Below are positions 49,563 through 59,726 of a stretch of 64,000 bases of DNA, piece by piece. This stretch comes from Alphaproteobacteria bacterium. GTDB lineage: Bacteria > Pseudomonadota > Alphaproteobacteria > Rhodospirillales > Casp-alpha2. Within the stretch, counting starts at the first letter, position 1, and every line of letters starts with the position of its first letter. The notes beneath the pieces were generated by a model. It ran no database searches and was not told the DNA's origin. It saw nothing but the letters and a program-made list of their open reading frames with translations. The stretch is from positions 1 to 64,000 of the forward strand of contig JACNJX010000049.1 of NCBI GenBank assembly GCA_014382345.1, read 5' to 3'. The position numbers were made by a program, and so were the translations under genes.

Positions 49563-50503
49563 GACATATCTCCCTCACCGTTGGAGGCGTGGCGTCCAAG
49601 GCGGCGAATTTCCCATTCCAGGGTGACGCCGCTGTCTTCGAACACGCGGCGACGGATCTCTTCGCCAAGGCCTTCCAGGTCCTGAGCCGTGGCGTCGCCG
49701 GTGTTGATCAGGAAGTTGCAGTGCAGGTCGGACACCTGTGCCTTGCCGCGCATCAGTCCCCGGCAGCCGGCCCTTTCGATCAGCTCCCAGGCTTTCATGC
49801 CTTCCGGGTTGCGGAAAGTAGAGCCACCCGTCGGCGTCCTCAGCGGTTGTGTCGCCTCACGTTCGGCCTGGATGCCTTCCATACGCCGCGTGATAGCGTC
49901 CGTATCGCCGGGCACGCCCCGGAGCCGCGCTACGGTAAAAATAAAGTCCCCCGGCACGTTGGAATGGCGGTATCCGAAGCCCATTTCGGCGACCGCCAAC
50001 CGGTGCAGTGTACCGTCTCCGTCGAGGGCTTCGGCATCGACGAAAATATCCTTGAATTCGGAACCGTAGGCACCGGCGTTCATGCGCAAGCCGCCGCCGA
50101 TGGTGCCGGGAATACCGGACAGGAATTCCAGCCCCGCCAGTCCGGCGTCGCGGGCCTGGCGCGCCACGGTGATATCGGTTGCGGCCGCCCCGGCGGTGAT
50201 GATGTCGCCGTCAATGGAAATGTCGTTGAACCCGCGCCCGATGCGGACAACGACGCCTTCGACGCCGCCGTCGCGGATAATAAGGTTGGACGCCGTGCCG
50301 ATGACGGTTACGGGAATATCGGCGGGTTTGTCCTTCAGAAATGCGGCAAGGTCCGCGGCGTCGGCGGGCTGAAACAGCACGTCGGCGGCTCCGCCGGTCT
50401 TGAACCAGCTGAACCGGGCCATCGGCGCATCGGCTTCCATGGAGCCGCGCACGCCGGGCAGGAGATCGATCAGGCCGGGTTCGGGGCGTTTAGCTGGCAT
50501 CAT
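49559..50503 (-). CDS. murB: UDP-N-acetylenolpyruvoylglucosamine reductase
   Basis: The start at 50503 (ATGATG pair, after GGGAGG) is used; a longer frame reaching 50764 runs over murC. The 314-residue type I FAD enzyme has [17 protein letters not shown] and [20 protein letters not shown] for FAD binding. The catalytic serine lies in [19 protein letters not shown]. It reduces enolpyruvyl-UDP-GlcNAc to UDP-MurNAc. The 5' end overlaps murC by 14 bp. Confidence 0.96.
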   Translation of the reverse strand: MMPAKRPEPGLIDLLPGVRGSMEADAPMARFSWFKTGGAADVLFQPADAADLAAFLKDKPADIPVTVIGTASNLIIRDGGVEGVVVRIGRGFNDISIDGDIITAGAAATDITVARQARDAGLAGLEFLSGIPGTIGGGLRMNAGAYGSEFKDIFVDAEALDGDGTLHRLAVAEMGFGYRHSNVPGDFIFTVARLRGVPGDTDAITRRMEGIQAEREATQPLRTPTGGSTFRNPEGMKAWELIERAGCRGLMRGKAQVSDLHCNFLINTGDATAQDLEGLGEEIRRRVFEDSGVTLEWEIRRLGRHASNGEGDMS

Positions 50504-51941
50504 TCGCCGCCTCCCTGGCCTTGCCGCTGCCCTTGGCGCGGAGCGTGCGCAACTGTTCGGGTAAGTCCTGCGCCCAGCGGGTGATGTCGCCGGCACCCAT
50601 GCAGACCACCATATCCCCCGGCCCGGCCAGCGTGTTGACAATGCCGGCCAGATTTTCCGGGCCGTCCAGCGCCCGCACGGTCCGGTGTCCGTGATGCTCC
50701 AGCCCCTCAACCAAGGCGTCGCGGTGAATACCTTCGATGGGCTTTTCTCCGGCTTCGTACACATTAGCCACGATCACCGCATCGGCGTCGTTGAAGCACG
50801 TGCAGAACCCTTCAAACAGATCCTTCAGGCGGCTATAGCGATGCGGCTGCACGACGGCGATAACCTTGCCTTTTGCAGCCTGACGGGCGGTTCTCAGCAC
50901 GGCGGCGATCTCCACCGGGTGATGGCCGTAATCGTCGATAATGGTGATACCGCCGACCTCGCCGGTGCGGGTAAAGCGGCGCTTGACGCCTTCGAAGGAC
51001 GCAAGCGAGCGGCGGATGACGTCTTCGGCGACATCCATCTCGACGGCAATGGCAATGGCCGCCAGCGCGTTCTGGACGTTGTGTTCGCCCAGCATGGACA
51101 GCGCCAGATCCTTGAAGGTCTGCTCCGCGCCGGTCTTGCGGTCAATGATATGGACATCGAAGCGGGCGGCTTCAGCCGTCGTTTCGACATTGACCGCGCG
51201 TACGTCGGCCTGCGGGCTGAACCCGTAGGTGATGATGCGGCGGTCGGACACGCGGGGAATCATCGCCTGCACTTCTGCGTGGTCAATGCACAGCGCGGCG
51301 AAGCCATAAAACGGGATGTTGGCGACGAAGGCGTCGAAGGCGTCGCGCAGACCATCGAAGGAACCGTAATGGTCCAGGTGTTCCGGGTCGATATTGGTAA
51401 CCACGGCAATGGTCGCGGGCAGTTTAAGAAACGTACCGTCGGATTCATCGGCCTCGGCCACCATCCACTCCCCGGCGCCGAGCCGGGCGTTGGTCCCCCA
51501 GGCATTGATGATGCCACCGTTAATCACCGTCGGGTCCAGGCCTGCGGCATCCAGCACGGCGGCGACCAAAGACGTAGTCGTGGTCTTGCCGTGGGTGCCG
51601 CCGACGGCGATGGACCATTTCAAACGCATCAGTTCGCCTAGCATTTCCGCGCGGCGAACGACGGGAATCATGCGGTGGCGGGCGGCCTGGACTTCCGGGT
51701 TGCCGGATTTGACCGCCGTTGAGATCACCACCACCCGGGCCTCGCCCAGGTTTTCTTCTGCATGGCCGATATGGATGGAAATGCCGAGATCGCGCAGCCG
51801 CTTGACGTTGGGGCTGTCGGAGACGTCACTGCCCTGCACGGAATAGCCAAGCGTGTGCAGGACTTCAGCGATGCCGCTCATGCCGATGCCGCCGATGCCG
51901 ACAAAATGGATAGTTCCGATATCGAGAGGAAGCGCCCTCAT
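50490..51941 (-). CDS. murC: UDP-N-acetylmuramate--L-alanine ligase
   Basis: The 483-residue ligase adds L-alanine to UDP-MurNAc. [20 protein letters not shown] is the UDP-binding loop, and [20 protein letters not shown] is the ATP P-loop. [20 protein letters not shown] and a later [10 protein letters not shown] are central-domain and C-terminal signatures of Mur ligases. The start overlaps murG by 4 bp. Confidence 0.97.
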   Translation of the reverse strand: MRALPLDIGTIHFVGIGGIGMSGIAEVLHTLGYSVQGSDVSDSPNVKRLRDLGISIHIGHAEENLGEARVVVISTAVKSGNPEVQAARHRMIPVVRRAEMLGELMRLKWSIAVGGTHGKTTTTSLVAAVLDAAGLDPTVINGGIINAWGTNARLGAGEWMVAEADESDGTFLKLPATIAVVTNIDPEHLDHYGSFDGLRDAFDAFVANIPFYGFAALCIDHAEVQAMIPRVSDRRIITYGFSPQADVRAVNVETTAEAARFDVHIIDRKTGAEQTFKDLALSMLGEHNVQNALAAIAIAVEMDVAEDVIRRSLASFEGVKRRFTRTGEVGGITIIDDYGHHPVEIAAVLRTARQAAKGKVIAVVQPHRYSRLKDLFEGFCTCFNDADAVIVANVYEAGEKPIEGIHRDALVEGLEHHGHRTVRALDGPENLAGIVNTLAGPGDMVVCMGAGDITRWAQDLPEQLRTLRAKGSGKAREAANDAS

Positions 51942-53107
51942 GCGGCCCTCCTTTCGGAATCCGAGCCGCCATTTCCGTCACCATCCCCATTACCGTTAGA
52001 CGGCAGCAGGGTAAACACCATGTCCGCCAGACGCCCGACGGCATCCACCGCCGCCGCGTCACGGGCGGCAGACGCGGCTTTTTCCAGAATCGCCGGCAGG
52101 CCGAACAGAGAATCCAGGCGCGCCGCCAGCCCGGCAGGCGTGAAGGCGTCCTCCGGCATCAACCAACCGGCCCCGGCCTCGTCGATGGCGTGCGCGTTGC
52201 GGGTCTGATGGTCGTCGATGGCGTGGGGATAGGGAACCATGATCGCCGGACGCCCGACGACCAGAACTTCTGCCACCGTGGAAGCGCCCGAGCGGCAGAC
52301 CACCAGATGGGCTTCGGTAAGGCGGTCGGGAACATCATCGAAGAACGTCCGAAGGTCGGCGTCTATGCCCAGGTCCCGATAAAAACTTTCTACCCGTTCC
52401 AAATCCTCCGTGCGGCATTGTTGAGCCACGCGAAGACGCCCGCGCAAATCCTCGTCCAGAAGCGCCAGCGCCGATGGCACAACGTCGGAGAACACCCTGG
52501 CCCCCTGCGAGCCGCCAAGCACCAACAATGAAATCGGCCCGTCCGAATCCAGGGCCGGATAGGGGCGGCCTCGAACCTCAAACACCGACGGGCGGACCGG
52601 CATGCCTGTATGAACGATCCGGACCGCGCCATTGTCGGGCAGCCCCTCGGCCTTCTCGAACGACGTGCCGATACATTCGACCCGGGACGCAAGCAGGCGA
52701 TTGGCGCGCCCAAGGACCGCGTTCTGTTCGTGAATGGCGGTATGATAGCCTCCGAAACTGGCGGCCATCATGGTCGGCACCGAGGCATAACCGCCAAAGC
52801 CGATCACCGCATCCGGTTGCAATCGTTTAAGGAGCCCGCGCGCCTGCCACGTGCCGATGGCCAGTTCCGGACCGCTTTGCAGACGGGCGACGAAACTTTT
52901 TCCGGCCAAACCGCCGGCGCGGATACGGTGGGTTTCCACCGCCCCGGAGGCATCCTGCCAGGCATCGCCACGGCGGTCCGTGACCAGGGCCAGACGGCAG
53001 CCGCGCTCCGCCAGTTCGGCGGCCAGGGCCTGGGCCGGGAACATATGTCCGCCGGTTCCGCCTGCGGCGAGAACGACGAGGGGCTTGGTGGCAGACTGTC
53101 CGCTCAT
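51938..53107 (-). CDS. murG: Lipid II synthase MurG (GlcNAc transferase)
   Basis: The 389-residue GT28 enzyme turns lipid I into lipid II at the inner membrane's cytoplasmic face. [20 protein letters not shown] is the N-terminal glycine loop. [16 protein letters not shown] and [20 protein letters not shown] are the acceptor- and donor-side motifs. It has 4-bp overlaps with both ftsW and murC. The C-terminal tail is glycine-, asparagine- and acid-rich, which is slightly longer than usual. Confidence 0.97.
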   Translation of the reverse strand: MSGQSATKPLVVLAAGGTGGHMFPAQALAAELAERGCRLALVTDRRGDAWQDASGAVETHRIRAGGLAGKSFVARLQSGPELAIGTWQARGLLKRLQPDAVIGFGGYASVPTMMAASFGGYHTAIHEQNAVLGRANRLLASRVECIGTSFEKAEGLPDNGAVRIVHTGMPVRPSVFEVRGRPYPALDSDGPISLLVLGGSQGARVFSDVVPSALALLDEDLRGRLRVAQQCRTEDLERVESFYRDLGIDADLRTFFDDVPDRLTEAHLVVCRSGASTVAEVLVVGRPAIMVPYPHAIDDHQTRNAHAIDEAGAGWLMPEDAFTPAGLAARLDSLFGLPAILEKAASAARDAAAVDAVGRLADMVFTLLPSNGNGDGDGNGGSDSERRAA

Positions 53108-54228
53108 GGCGCCCTTCCTCCGCCCGGTTGTTCGCGGGTCAGGGCCAGCACCATGCCCATGCCCAGCGCCAGGGCCAGGGTGGACGATCCGCCGTAAGAC
53201 ACGAACGGCAAGGTCATGCCCTTGGGCGGCATCAGGTTGATGTTGGAGGCCATGTTAATCAGGGCCTGGACGGCGAACTGGACCAGAAGACCGGTCACCG
53301 CCAGCAGCACGAACAAATCACCCGACCTAAGTACCCGGCTGAAACCACGAACCACCACGAAGGCGAACAGGGTTACCAGGATCAGGCACAGCACCAAGCC
53401 GAACTCCTCGCCGGCAACGGCAAAAATGAAATCCGCGTGGGCGTCCGGAAGGACTTCCTTGACACGCCCTTCTCCCGGCCCGCGCCCGGCCCAGCCGCCG
53501 TTGAAGAAGGCCTCCAGGGAACGGCTGACCTGATAGCCTTCGCCACCGGCGGGATCGAGGAAACGGTCGACCCGCGCCTGAACGTGACTGAAGGTGAAGT
53601 ACGCACCAACAGACGCCGCCAGGAAGACGAAGCCCAGCCCCATCACCAGCACCAGGGACAGTCCAGCGACAAAGAACTGCACCGACCATACGGCGGCGAG
53701 GACCATGGTCATGCCGACGTCCGGCTGCAACAGCAACAAGGCGGCGATGAACACGAACAAGCCGGTGGCGATGGCGTAGCCGGGGAACTGCTCGTCGAGA
53801 CGCTGTTCGGCGAACATCCAGGCGGCAACCACGGCAAATGCCGGTTTAACAAACTCCGATGGTTGCAGGGAAAAGGCCCCCATCGGCAGCCAGCGCGTCG
53901 CACCCTTGATTTCCGAGCCGAAAATGAGCGTCGCCACCATCAACCCCATGGCCCCGGCCAGGGAGACCACGGCCAGACGGCGAATGTCACGGACCGGCAA
54001 ACAGGAGGTCGCGAACATCACCACCACGGCGGCGCCCAGGAAAACGAATTGGCGGCGGGCGAAATAGAAGGTGTCCAGACCCAGCCGTTCGGCCACCGGC
54101 GGGGACGCCGCCAGTGTCAGCATGGCGCCGATAGCGACGATGGCGCCCAGGGCCGCCAAGGTCCAGCGGTCCACGGTCCACCACCAGCGGACGACCAGAC
54201 TTGTATCCGTGCGGGCAATGGCGCTCAT
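53104..54228 (-). CDS. ftsW: Septal peptidoglycan glycosyltransferase FtsW
   Basis: The 374-residue SEDS membrane protein has about ten helices. NMASNINLMPPKGMTLPFVS and YGGSSTLALALGMGMVLALT form the conserved C-terminal block. The periplasmic loop AGRGPGEGRVKEVLPDAHAD (with PDAHADFIFAVAGEEFG) holds the catalytic aspartate. FtsW polymerises lipid II at the septum with FtsI. Its ends overlap murD and murG by 4 bp each. Confidence 0.96.
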   Translation of the reverse strand: MSAIARTDTSLVVRWWWTVDRWTLAALGAIVAIGAMLTLAASPPVAERLGLDTFYFARRQFVFLGAAVVVMFATSCLPVRDIRRLAVVSLAGAMGLMVATLIFGSEIKGATRWLPMGAFSLQPSEFVKPAFAVVAAWMFAEQRLDEQFPGYAIATGLFVFIAALLLLQPDVGMTMVLAAVWSVQFFVAGLSLVLVMGLGFVFLAASVGAYFTFSHVQARVDRFLDPAGGEGYQVSRSLEAFFNGGWAGRGPGEGRVKEVLPDAHADFIFAVAGEEFGLVLCLILVTLFAFVVVRGFSRVLRSGDLFVLLAVTGLLVQFAVQALINMASNINLMPPKGMTLPFVSYGGSSTLALALGMGMVLALTREQPGGGRAP

Positions 54229-55679
54229 TCTTCAGCCCCCTCCCGCCGGGCCGTGCCGGGGAACGCGCCGACCTCCTCGAAGGGATCCATATGCTTGCCC
54301 GGCAAGGCCTCGACCAGATCCTTGAAGGCATCGCCCCGGTCCTCGAAACTTTCGAACTGATCGAACGACGCAGCCGCCGGCGACAATAGAACCACCGGGG
54401 TGGAAGCGCCGGATGCGGCGTCGGCTTTCGCCATTTTCGCGGCCTCGGCGACGGCGGACGTGAGATCGCCGGACATGGTCATCGGAACCTTGCCATCCAG
54501 GAATTGGGAGAATTCCATGGACGCCTCACCGATCAGAAAAGCGTGGCGCACCCCGTCCAGGTGTCCCGCCACTGCCTTTAGGCCGCCGTCCTTGGGCTTA
54601 CCACCGGCGATCCAGTAAATGGCGTCGTAACAGTCCAGCGCCCTGGCCGCGGCTTCGGCATTGGTGGCCTTTGAATCGTTAACGTAACCGACGCCATCGA
54701 CAATTTCGACCGGCTCCTGGCGATGCACCAGACCGGGATAGCTGTTGATGCAGGCCATCACCGCATGCGGCTGAACACCCGCCGACTTGGCCGCGGCATA
54801 GGCGGCTGCGGCGTTCTGCCAGTTGTGCTCTCCGGGCAGGCAGGGATTTTCCTTCAAGTCCATGACCGGGGCTTCCTGGCCGTCGGTATCGTCGATCAAA
54901 ACGCCGTTGACGGCATAAACTCCGCCGGGCACGGGTTGCTCGCCGGAAACGCCGATCACCACCTGTTCGTCCGTGCTCGCCAGTTCCTCATAAATGGCGC
55001 GGCAATAGGGGTCATCGACGCCGATCACGGCGGTGCGTGGTTTCGTCTGGCGGTGGAAGATGGATTTCTTAACCGCCGCGTAGCCGTCCATGCCGCCATG
55101 CCGGTCCAGGTGATCGGGGCTGATGTTCAACAGCACCGCGACATCAAAGGTGATCGATTTGGTCAGTTCCAGTTGGTAGGACGACATTTCCAGCACATAG
55201 GTACCGTCGTTGCCCATGGGGTCCAGTTCGAGGGCCGGAACGCCCAAATTGCCGCCGATCTCTGCCTCCCGTCCGGAGACCTGCATGATGTGGCCGATCA
55301 GCGCCGTCGTCGTCGATTTGCCGTTGGTGCCGGTGACGCCGATATAGGCGGCCTCGCGTTGGGCGCGGGCCAGCAGTTCGACATCGCCAATGACTTCCAC
55401 GTTGGCGGCCTCGGCCAGTTGCACGATCTTGTGGGGTTCCGGGAGGTGCAGAGGAATACCGGGGCTCAAGACCAGCGTGGTGTGTTCCTTCCAGTCGCAT
55501 TTATAAAGATCCACCAGCGGCACACCGGCTTCGGCGGCGCGCGCCCGGGCGTCCTCGTTATCGTCCCAGGCCGCCACTTCGGCCTGGCTTTTCACCAGCG
55601 CCTCAGCCGCCGCCAGACCGGAACGGCCAAGTCCGAATACGGCGACCGGGTAACGGGCGAAGGGGAATACGTCGATCAT
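54225..55679 (-). CDS. murD: UDP-N-acetylmuramoylalanine--D-glutamate ligase
   Basis: The 484-residue ligase adds D-glutamate. YPVAVFGLGRSGLAAAEALV is the UDP-binding Rossmann region, GVTGTNGKSTTTALIGHIMQ is the ATP P-loop, and NISPDHLDRHGGMDGYAAVK lies in the central domain. It starts 10 bp after mraY and overlaps ftsW by 4 bp. Confidence 0.97.
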   Translation of the reverse strand: MIDVFPFARYPVAVFGLGRSGLAAAEALVKSQAEVAAWDDNEDARARAAEAGVPLVDLYKCDWKEHTTLVLSPGIPLHLPEPHKIVQLAEAANVEVIGDVELLARAQREAAYIGVTGTNGKSTTTALIGHIMQVSGREAEIGGNLGVPALELDPMGNDGTYVLEMSSYQLELTKSITFDVAVLLNISPDHLDRHGGMDGYAAVKKSIFHRQTKPRTAVIGVDDPYCRAIYEELASTDEQVVIGVSGEQPVPGGVYAVNGVLIDDTDGQEAPVMDLKENPCLPGEHNWQNAAAAYAAAKSAGVQPHAVMACINSYPGLVHRQEPVEIVDGVGYVNDSKATNAEAAARALDCYDAIYWIAGGKPKDGGLKAVAGHLDGVRHAFLIGEASMEFSQFLDGKVPMTMSGDLTSAVAEAAKMAKADAASGASTPVVLLSPAAASFDQFESFEDRGDAFKDLVEALPGKHMDPFEEVGAFPGTARREGAEE

Positions 55680-55689
55680 CTGTTTCCCC

Positions 55690-56778
55690 TCACCTGAGTT
55701 TCAACGTGGACAGGCCGGCCAGCGCCAGGATGGAGGCGATGATCCAGAACCGGATGACAATGGTGCTTTCGGCCCAGCCCTTCTTTTCGAAGTGATGGTG
55801 CAGCGGCGCCATGGCGAAGACCCGCTTGCCGGTCAGCTTGAAGGAGACCACCTGGACGATGACGGAAACCGTCTCCAGAACGAACAGGCCGCCGACGATG
55901 GCCAGCACCAGTTCGTGCTTGGTGATGACGCTGGTGGTGCCGAGCGCGGCGCCGAGCGACAGCGATCCGGTGTCGCCCATAAAAATCTTGGCCGGTGGGG
56001 CGTTGAACCAAAGGAAGCCCAGCCCTCCGCCCATCAGTGCACCTAGAAACACCGCCAGTTCGCCGGAACCGGGCACATGGTGAATTTGCAGGTAGGATGA
56101 AAACACCGCATTACCGGCCAGATAGGCGATCAAGGCGAAGACGCCGGCGGCGATCATTACCGGCACGATCGCCAGCCCGTCCAGGCCATCGGTTAGGTTG
56201 ACCGCGTTGGAGGTGCCGACCATGACCAGCGCGGCGAACACGAAAAACAACCAACCGAGGTCCAGCAGAAGGTTTTTCAGGAACGGCACCGCCAGGGTCG
56301 TGGTCAGGGCCGGCGGCAGTTGATCGGCAATGACGAAGGCCGCCACCAGGGCGATGGCCACCTGCAGCAACAATTTCAACTTGCCGGACAGACCCCGGGA
56401 ATCCTGCTGGGTGACTTTCAGGTAATCATCCAGGAACCCGATGACGCCGTAACCGATGGTTACCCCAAGGGCGACCCAGACATAGCGGTTGCTTAGGTCC
56501 GCCCACAGAAGCGTCGCGATGGACAGCGCCAGCAATATCAGGAACCCGCCCATGGTTGGCGTTCCGGCTTTGGTCAGGATGTGTCCTTCCGGGCCGTCGA
56601 CGCGGATCGGTTGACCGGCGCTTTGCCGGTTTTTCAGCATGTTGATGAGCACCGGCCCGAACATGAAGCCGACAATCAGCGCCGTGATGATAGCGCCGCC
56701 GGTGCGGAAGGTCAGATACCGGAACACGTTCAGCGCCGGGAACTGGTCGGCCATGGGGAAGAGAAGATGGTAAAGCAT
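55690..56778 (-). CDS. mraY: Phospho-N-acetylmuramoyl-pentapeptide transferase
   Basis: The 362-residue protein makes lipid I from undecaprenyl phosphate. It has about ten membrane helices. [20 protein letters not shown] carries the adjacent aspartates of the active site. [20 protein letters not shown] is the family signature, and [20 protein letters not shown] is the C-terminal histidine loop. It follows murF by 3 bp. Confidence 0.97.
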   Translation of the reverse strand: MLYHLLFPMADQFPALNVFRYLTFRTGGAIITALIVGFMFGPVLINMLKNRQSAGQPIRVDGPEGHILTKAGTPTMGGFLILLALSIATLLWADLSNRYVWVALGVTIGYGVIGFLDDYLKVTQQDSRGLSGKLKLLLQVAIALVAAFVIADQLPPALTTTLAVPFLKNLLLDLGWLFFVFAALVMVGTSNAVNLTDGLDGLAIVPVMIAAGVFALIAYLAGNAVFSSYLQIHHVPGSGELAVFLGALMGGGLGFLWFNAPPAKIFMGDTGSLSLGAALGTTSVITKHELVLAIVGGLFVLETVSVIVQVVSFKLTGKRVFAMAPLHHHFEKKGWAESTIVIRFWIIASILALAGLSTLKLR

Positions 56779-56781
56779 GGC

Positions 56782-58209
56782 CTACCCCCTATCCTTACAC
56801 GCGATCAACGCCTCGACGATGGGGCCGATCCTGGATCCCGCCGATCCCTTGACGACAAGGACGTCGCCGGGCCGAACCGCATCCACGACCAGCGCCATGA
56901 CTTCCTGCGACGTGGCCGCATATCCGCCGTGCAGGGGTTTAGGAAGAGCCTTCCACAAAGCCTCCATGAACGGACCCGCGGCAAAGACGAGATCGATTTT
57001 TTCGGCAATTAGAATGTCCGCCAGCGCCGCATGATGCTCCGCTGATTGCTCGCCCAGTTCCAGCATGTCGCCCAGAACCGCGATGCGCCGCCCCTGACCT
57101 GTGGGTTGTGACTGGCCAAGCACCTGCAACGTGGCCCGCATGGAGGCCGGCGAGGCGTTATAGCTTTCGTCGATGACGGTGAAGCTTCCACCGGAGACGT
57201 TAACCGTGTGGCGGCGCCCGCGCCCCTTCAAGCCGCCGAGTCCCGCCAGTTCCGCCGCCGCCGCCGGGACATCGCCACCGGCGGCATCGACGGCGGCCAG
57301 AACGGCCAGCGAATTGAGAACCCAGTGACGGCCGGGCTGGGCCAATCGATAGCGAATGTCCTTGCCGCAAATCACGGCCTCGACATCGGAACCTTCCGCA
57401 TCGGTGCGGATATCGAAGGCCCGCGCCTGGGCTTCGGCGTGTTCCCCGAAACCGATGACGGTTTTCACCCCGGCCGCTTGCGCCGCAGCGTTCAGGCGGG
57501 CGAACAGGGCGTTGTCCCGGTTGAGGACGGCGATGCCGTCTTCAGACAGGCCGGAGAAAATTTCCGCCTTGGCATCGGCGATGGCCTCGATGGAATCGAA
57601 GTATGCACTGTGCACCGATTCCACATTGGTGATGACGGCGACATGCGGGCGCACCATGTCGACCAGAGGGGTAATTTCCCCCGGATGGTTCATTCCGATC
57701 TCGAACACTCCATAAGCGGTGTCGGCGGGCATCCGCGACAGACTTAACGGTACCCCCCAATGATTGTTGAAACTGCCGCGGCTGGCGACGCAGGGAGCCT
57801 GGTCTTCAAGGACAAACCGAAGCGCTTCCTTGGTACCGGTCTTGCCGACGCTTCCGGTGACGGCGATGATCCTGGCGTCGGTGCGAGACCGCGCGGCCCG
57901 GCCCAGGTCTTCCAGCGCCATCATCGTATCGACGACTTCCAGCAGCGGCGCACCGGCGGGCAGGGTTTCGGGTTTATGATCGACGACCGCACACACGGCG
58001 CCCGCGGCCAGAGCGTCCGCCGCGAAATCATGACCGTCGAAGCTGGGGCCCTTGATGGCGATGAACAAATCACCGATTTGCACGTCGCGGCTGTCGATGG
58101 TCACGCCGTCGGCGCGCCAGTCTTCAGGGGAACCGGGCGGACAATGCCCGCCCGTCGCCAGAACAGCGGATTCCGACGACCATAGATGGGTTTCCACGGA
58201 CGGGCTCAT
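56782..58209 (-). CDS. murF: UDP-N-acetylmuramoyl-tripeptide--D-alanyl-D-alanine ligase
   Basis: The 475-residue ligase joins D-Ala-D-Ala to the UDP-MurNAc tripeptide. DGVTIDSRDVQIGDLFIAIK at the N-terminus, AVTGSVGKTGTKEALRFVLE for ATP, and VIDESYNASPASMRATLQVL in the central domain are characteristic. It overlaps murE by 4 bp and precedes mraY by 3 bp. Confidence 0.97.
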   Translation of the reverse strand: MSPSVETHLWSSESAVLATGGHCPPGSPEDWRADGVTIDSRDVQIGDLFIAIKGPSFDGHDFAADALAAGAVCAVVDHKPETLPAGAPLLEVVDTMMALEDLGRAARSRTDARIIAVTGSVGKTGTKEALRFVLEDQAPCVASRGSFNNHWGVPLSLSRMPADTAYGVFEIGMNHPGEITPLVDMVRPHVAVITNVESVHSAYFDSIEAIADAKAEIFSGLSEDGIAVLNRDNALFARLNAAAQAAGVKTVIGFGEHAEAQARAFDIRTDAEGSDVEAVICGKDIRYRLAQPGRHWVLNSLAVLAAVDAAGGDVPAAAAELAGLGGLKGRGRRHTVNVSGGSFTVIDESYNASPASMRATLQVLGQSQPTGQGRRIAVLGDMLELGEQSAEHHAALADILIAEKIDLVFAAGPFMEALWKALPKPLHGGYAATSQEVMALVVDAVRPGDVLVVKGSAGSRIGPIVEALIACKDRG

Positions 58210-59726
58210 TCCGGAAGCTTCCTCAGAATGTCACGTGCGATCTGCATATCGTCGAAGGGGCGGGTTTGTGTGCCGATGATCTGGCCTTTTTCGTGACCCT
58301 TGCCGGCGATGACCAGCAGGTCCCCTGTTTCAAGTCCGTGTATGGCTTCGCGAATGGCTTCTTCCCGATCGGCGATTTCCATCGCCCCCGGAATCGCCGA
58401 AAGAATTTGGGCGCGGATGGACTGGGCATCCTCGGTGCGCGGATTGTCGTCGGTGACGATCACCACGTCCGCCAGTTCAGCGGCGATGGCGCCCATGTCC
58501 GGGCGCTTGCCGGCGTCGCGATCCCCGCCGCAGCCGAACACCACATGCAGTCGTTTCGACGTATGCGAACGGAGCGCGCCAAGGACGCTGGAAAGGGCGT
58601 CCGGCGTATGGGCGTAATCGACAAACACCGGCGCGCCCTTGGGCGTTTCACCGACCAATTGCAACCGGCCAGGCGCGCCTTCGAGATGTTCGAGTTGGGC
58701 AATGGCATCCCCCGCGTCTTCGCCCGACGCAATCGCCAGGGCGGCAGCGGCCAGGGCGTTGGAAATCTGGAAGTCGCCCATCAGGGGCAATATCACCCGG
58801 TGGCGGGCGCCGCCTGCGGAAATCTCAAGCCGGTAGCCGTTGGCAAGAACCTCGCTGGCCTCCAGGGACACATCGGCTTCCGGGCCGCCATAGGTCATCA
58901 CGCGGAGCCCCTTGTCGCGGCAAGCGGCCTCGACGTCTCCGGCGAAATCCGCATCGCTATTGATGACGGCGGTGCCGCCGGGGGTAATGATGTTGGTGAA
59001 CAATCGCAGTTTGGCGGCCAGGTATTCGCCCATGGAGCCGTGGTAGTCAAGGTGATCGCGGGACAGGTTGGTAAAGGCCGCGATAGAAACCCGCACCCCG
59101 TCCAGGCGGTGCTGTTCCAGCCCGTGCGACGACGCTTCCAGCGCCATCCGGGTAACGCCGAAGCGGGCCAGATCGCGCAGATTGCGGTGCAGGTCGGCAC
59201 AATCGGGCGTGGTCAGGGTCTTGCGGTTTTCAAACCCGCGCGCGACCACGCCAAGGGTTCCGGTGCTGGCGGCTTTGAAGCCTAAACCGGTCCAGATCTG
59301 ACGCAGGAACGTCACCACCGAGGTTTTGCCGTTGGTTCCGGTGACGGCGGCAATGATCTCGGGCTGGGTTTCATAAAACGCCGCCGCCATCAGGGCGTAT
59401 TGCCGTCTCGGTTCGGCGTGCACCACCAGGGGAACCGGCGCACCGGTCCAGGGATCAAGGGCATCGTCGGGAAGCACCGTTCCCGGTAACGCCAGAACAC
59501 AGGATGCGCCTTTTTCCAAAGCCTCGGCGATATAATCCCGCCCATCCAGAAGGGTTCCGGGCAGAGCGGCAAAAATAAAGCCGGGCTCTACCTGCCGGGA
59601 ATCGCAGGTGAGCCCGATTATCTCCGTTTCGTTTCCGACCGTCTGGTCTGTCACTTCCATCTCGGTTCCATCCAGGACCTCAGTAAGTAGCAAGGGCCCG
59701 CTCCGGTGGATCACCCGCGCCTGCAC
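58206..59726 (-). CDS. murE: UDP-MurNAc-L-Ala-D-Glu--meso-diaminopimelate ligase
   Basis: The reading from GTG 59726 gives 506 residues; a TTG at 59693, with GGAGCGG upstream, would be 11 shorter and may be the real start. Either way it overlaps the ftsI 3' end in another frame. GLTCDSRQVEPGFIFAALPG, then TGTNGKTSVVTFLRQIW for ATP, are conserved. VTDDNPRTEDAQSIRAQIL contains the DNPR motif that selects meso-diaminopimelate over lysine. It adds that residue to the stem peptide. Confidence 0.96.
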   Translation of the reverse strand: MQARVIHRSGPLLLTEVLDGTEMEVTDQTVGNETEIIGLTCDSRQVEPGFIFAALPGTLLDGRDYIAEALEKGASCVLALPGTVLPDDALDPWTGAPVPLVVHAEPRRQYALMAAAFYETQPEIIAAVTGTNGKTSVVTFLRQIWTGLGFKAASTGTLGVVARGFENRKTLTTPDCADLHRNLRDLARFGVTRMALEASSHGLEQHRLDGVRVSIAAFTNLSRDHLDYHGSMGEYLAAKLRLFTNIITPGGTAVINSDADFAGDVEAACRDKGLRVMTYGGPEADVSLEASEVLANGYRLEISAGGARHRVILPLMGDFQISNALAAAALAIASGEDAGDAIAQLEHLEGAPGRLQLVGETPKGAPVFVDYAHTPDALSSVLGALRSHTSKRLHVVFGCGGDRDAGKRPDMGAIAAELADVVIVTDDNPRTEDAQSIRAQILSAIPGAMEIADREEAIREAIHGLETGDLLVIAGKGHEKGQIIGTQTRPFDDMQIARDILRKLPE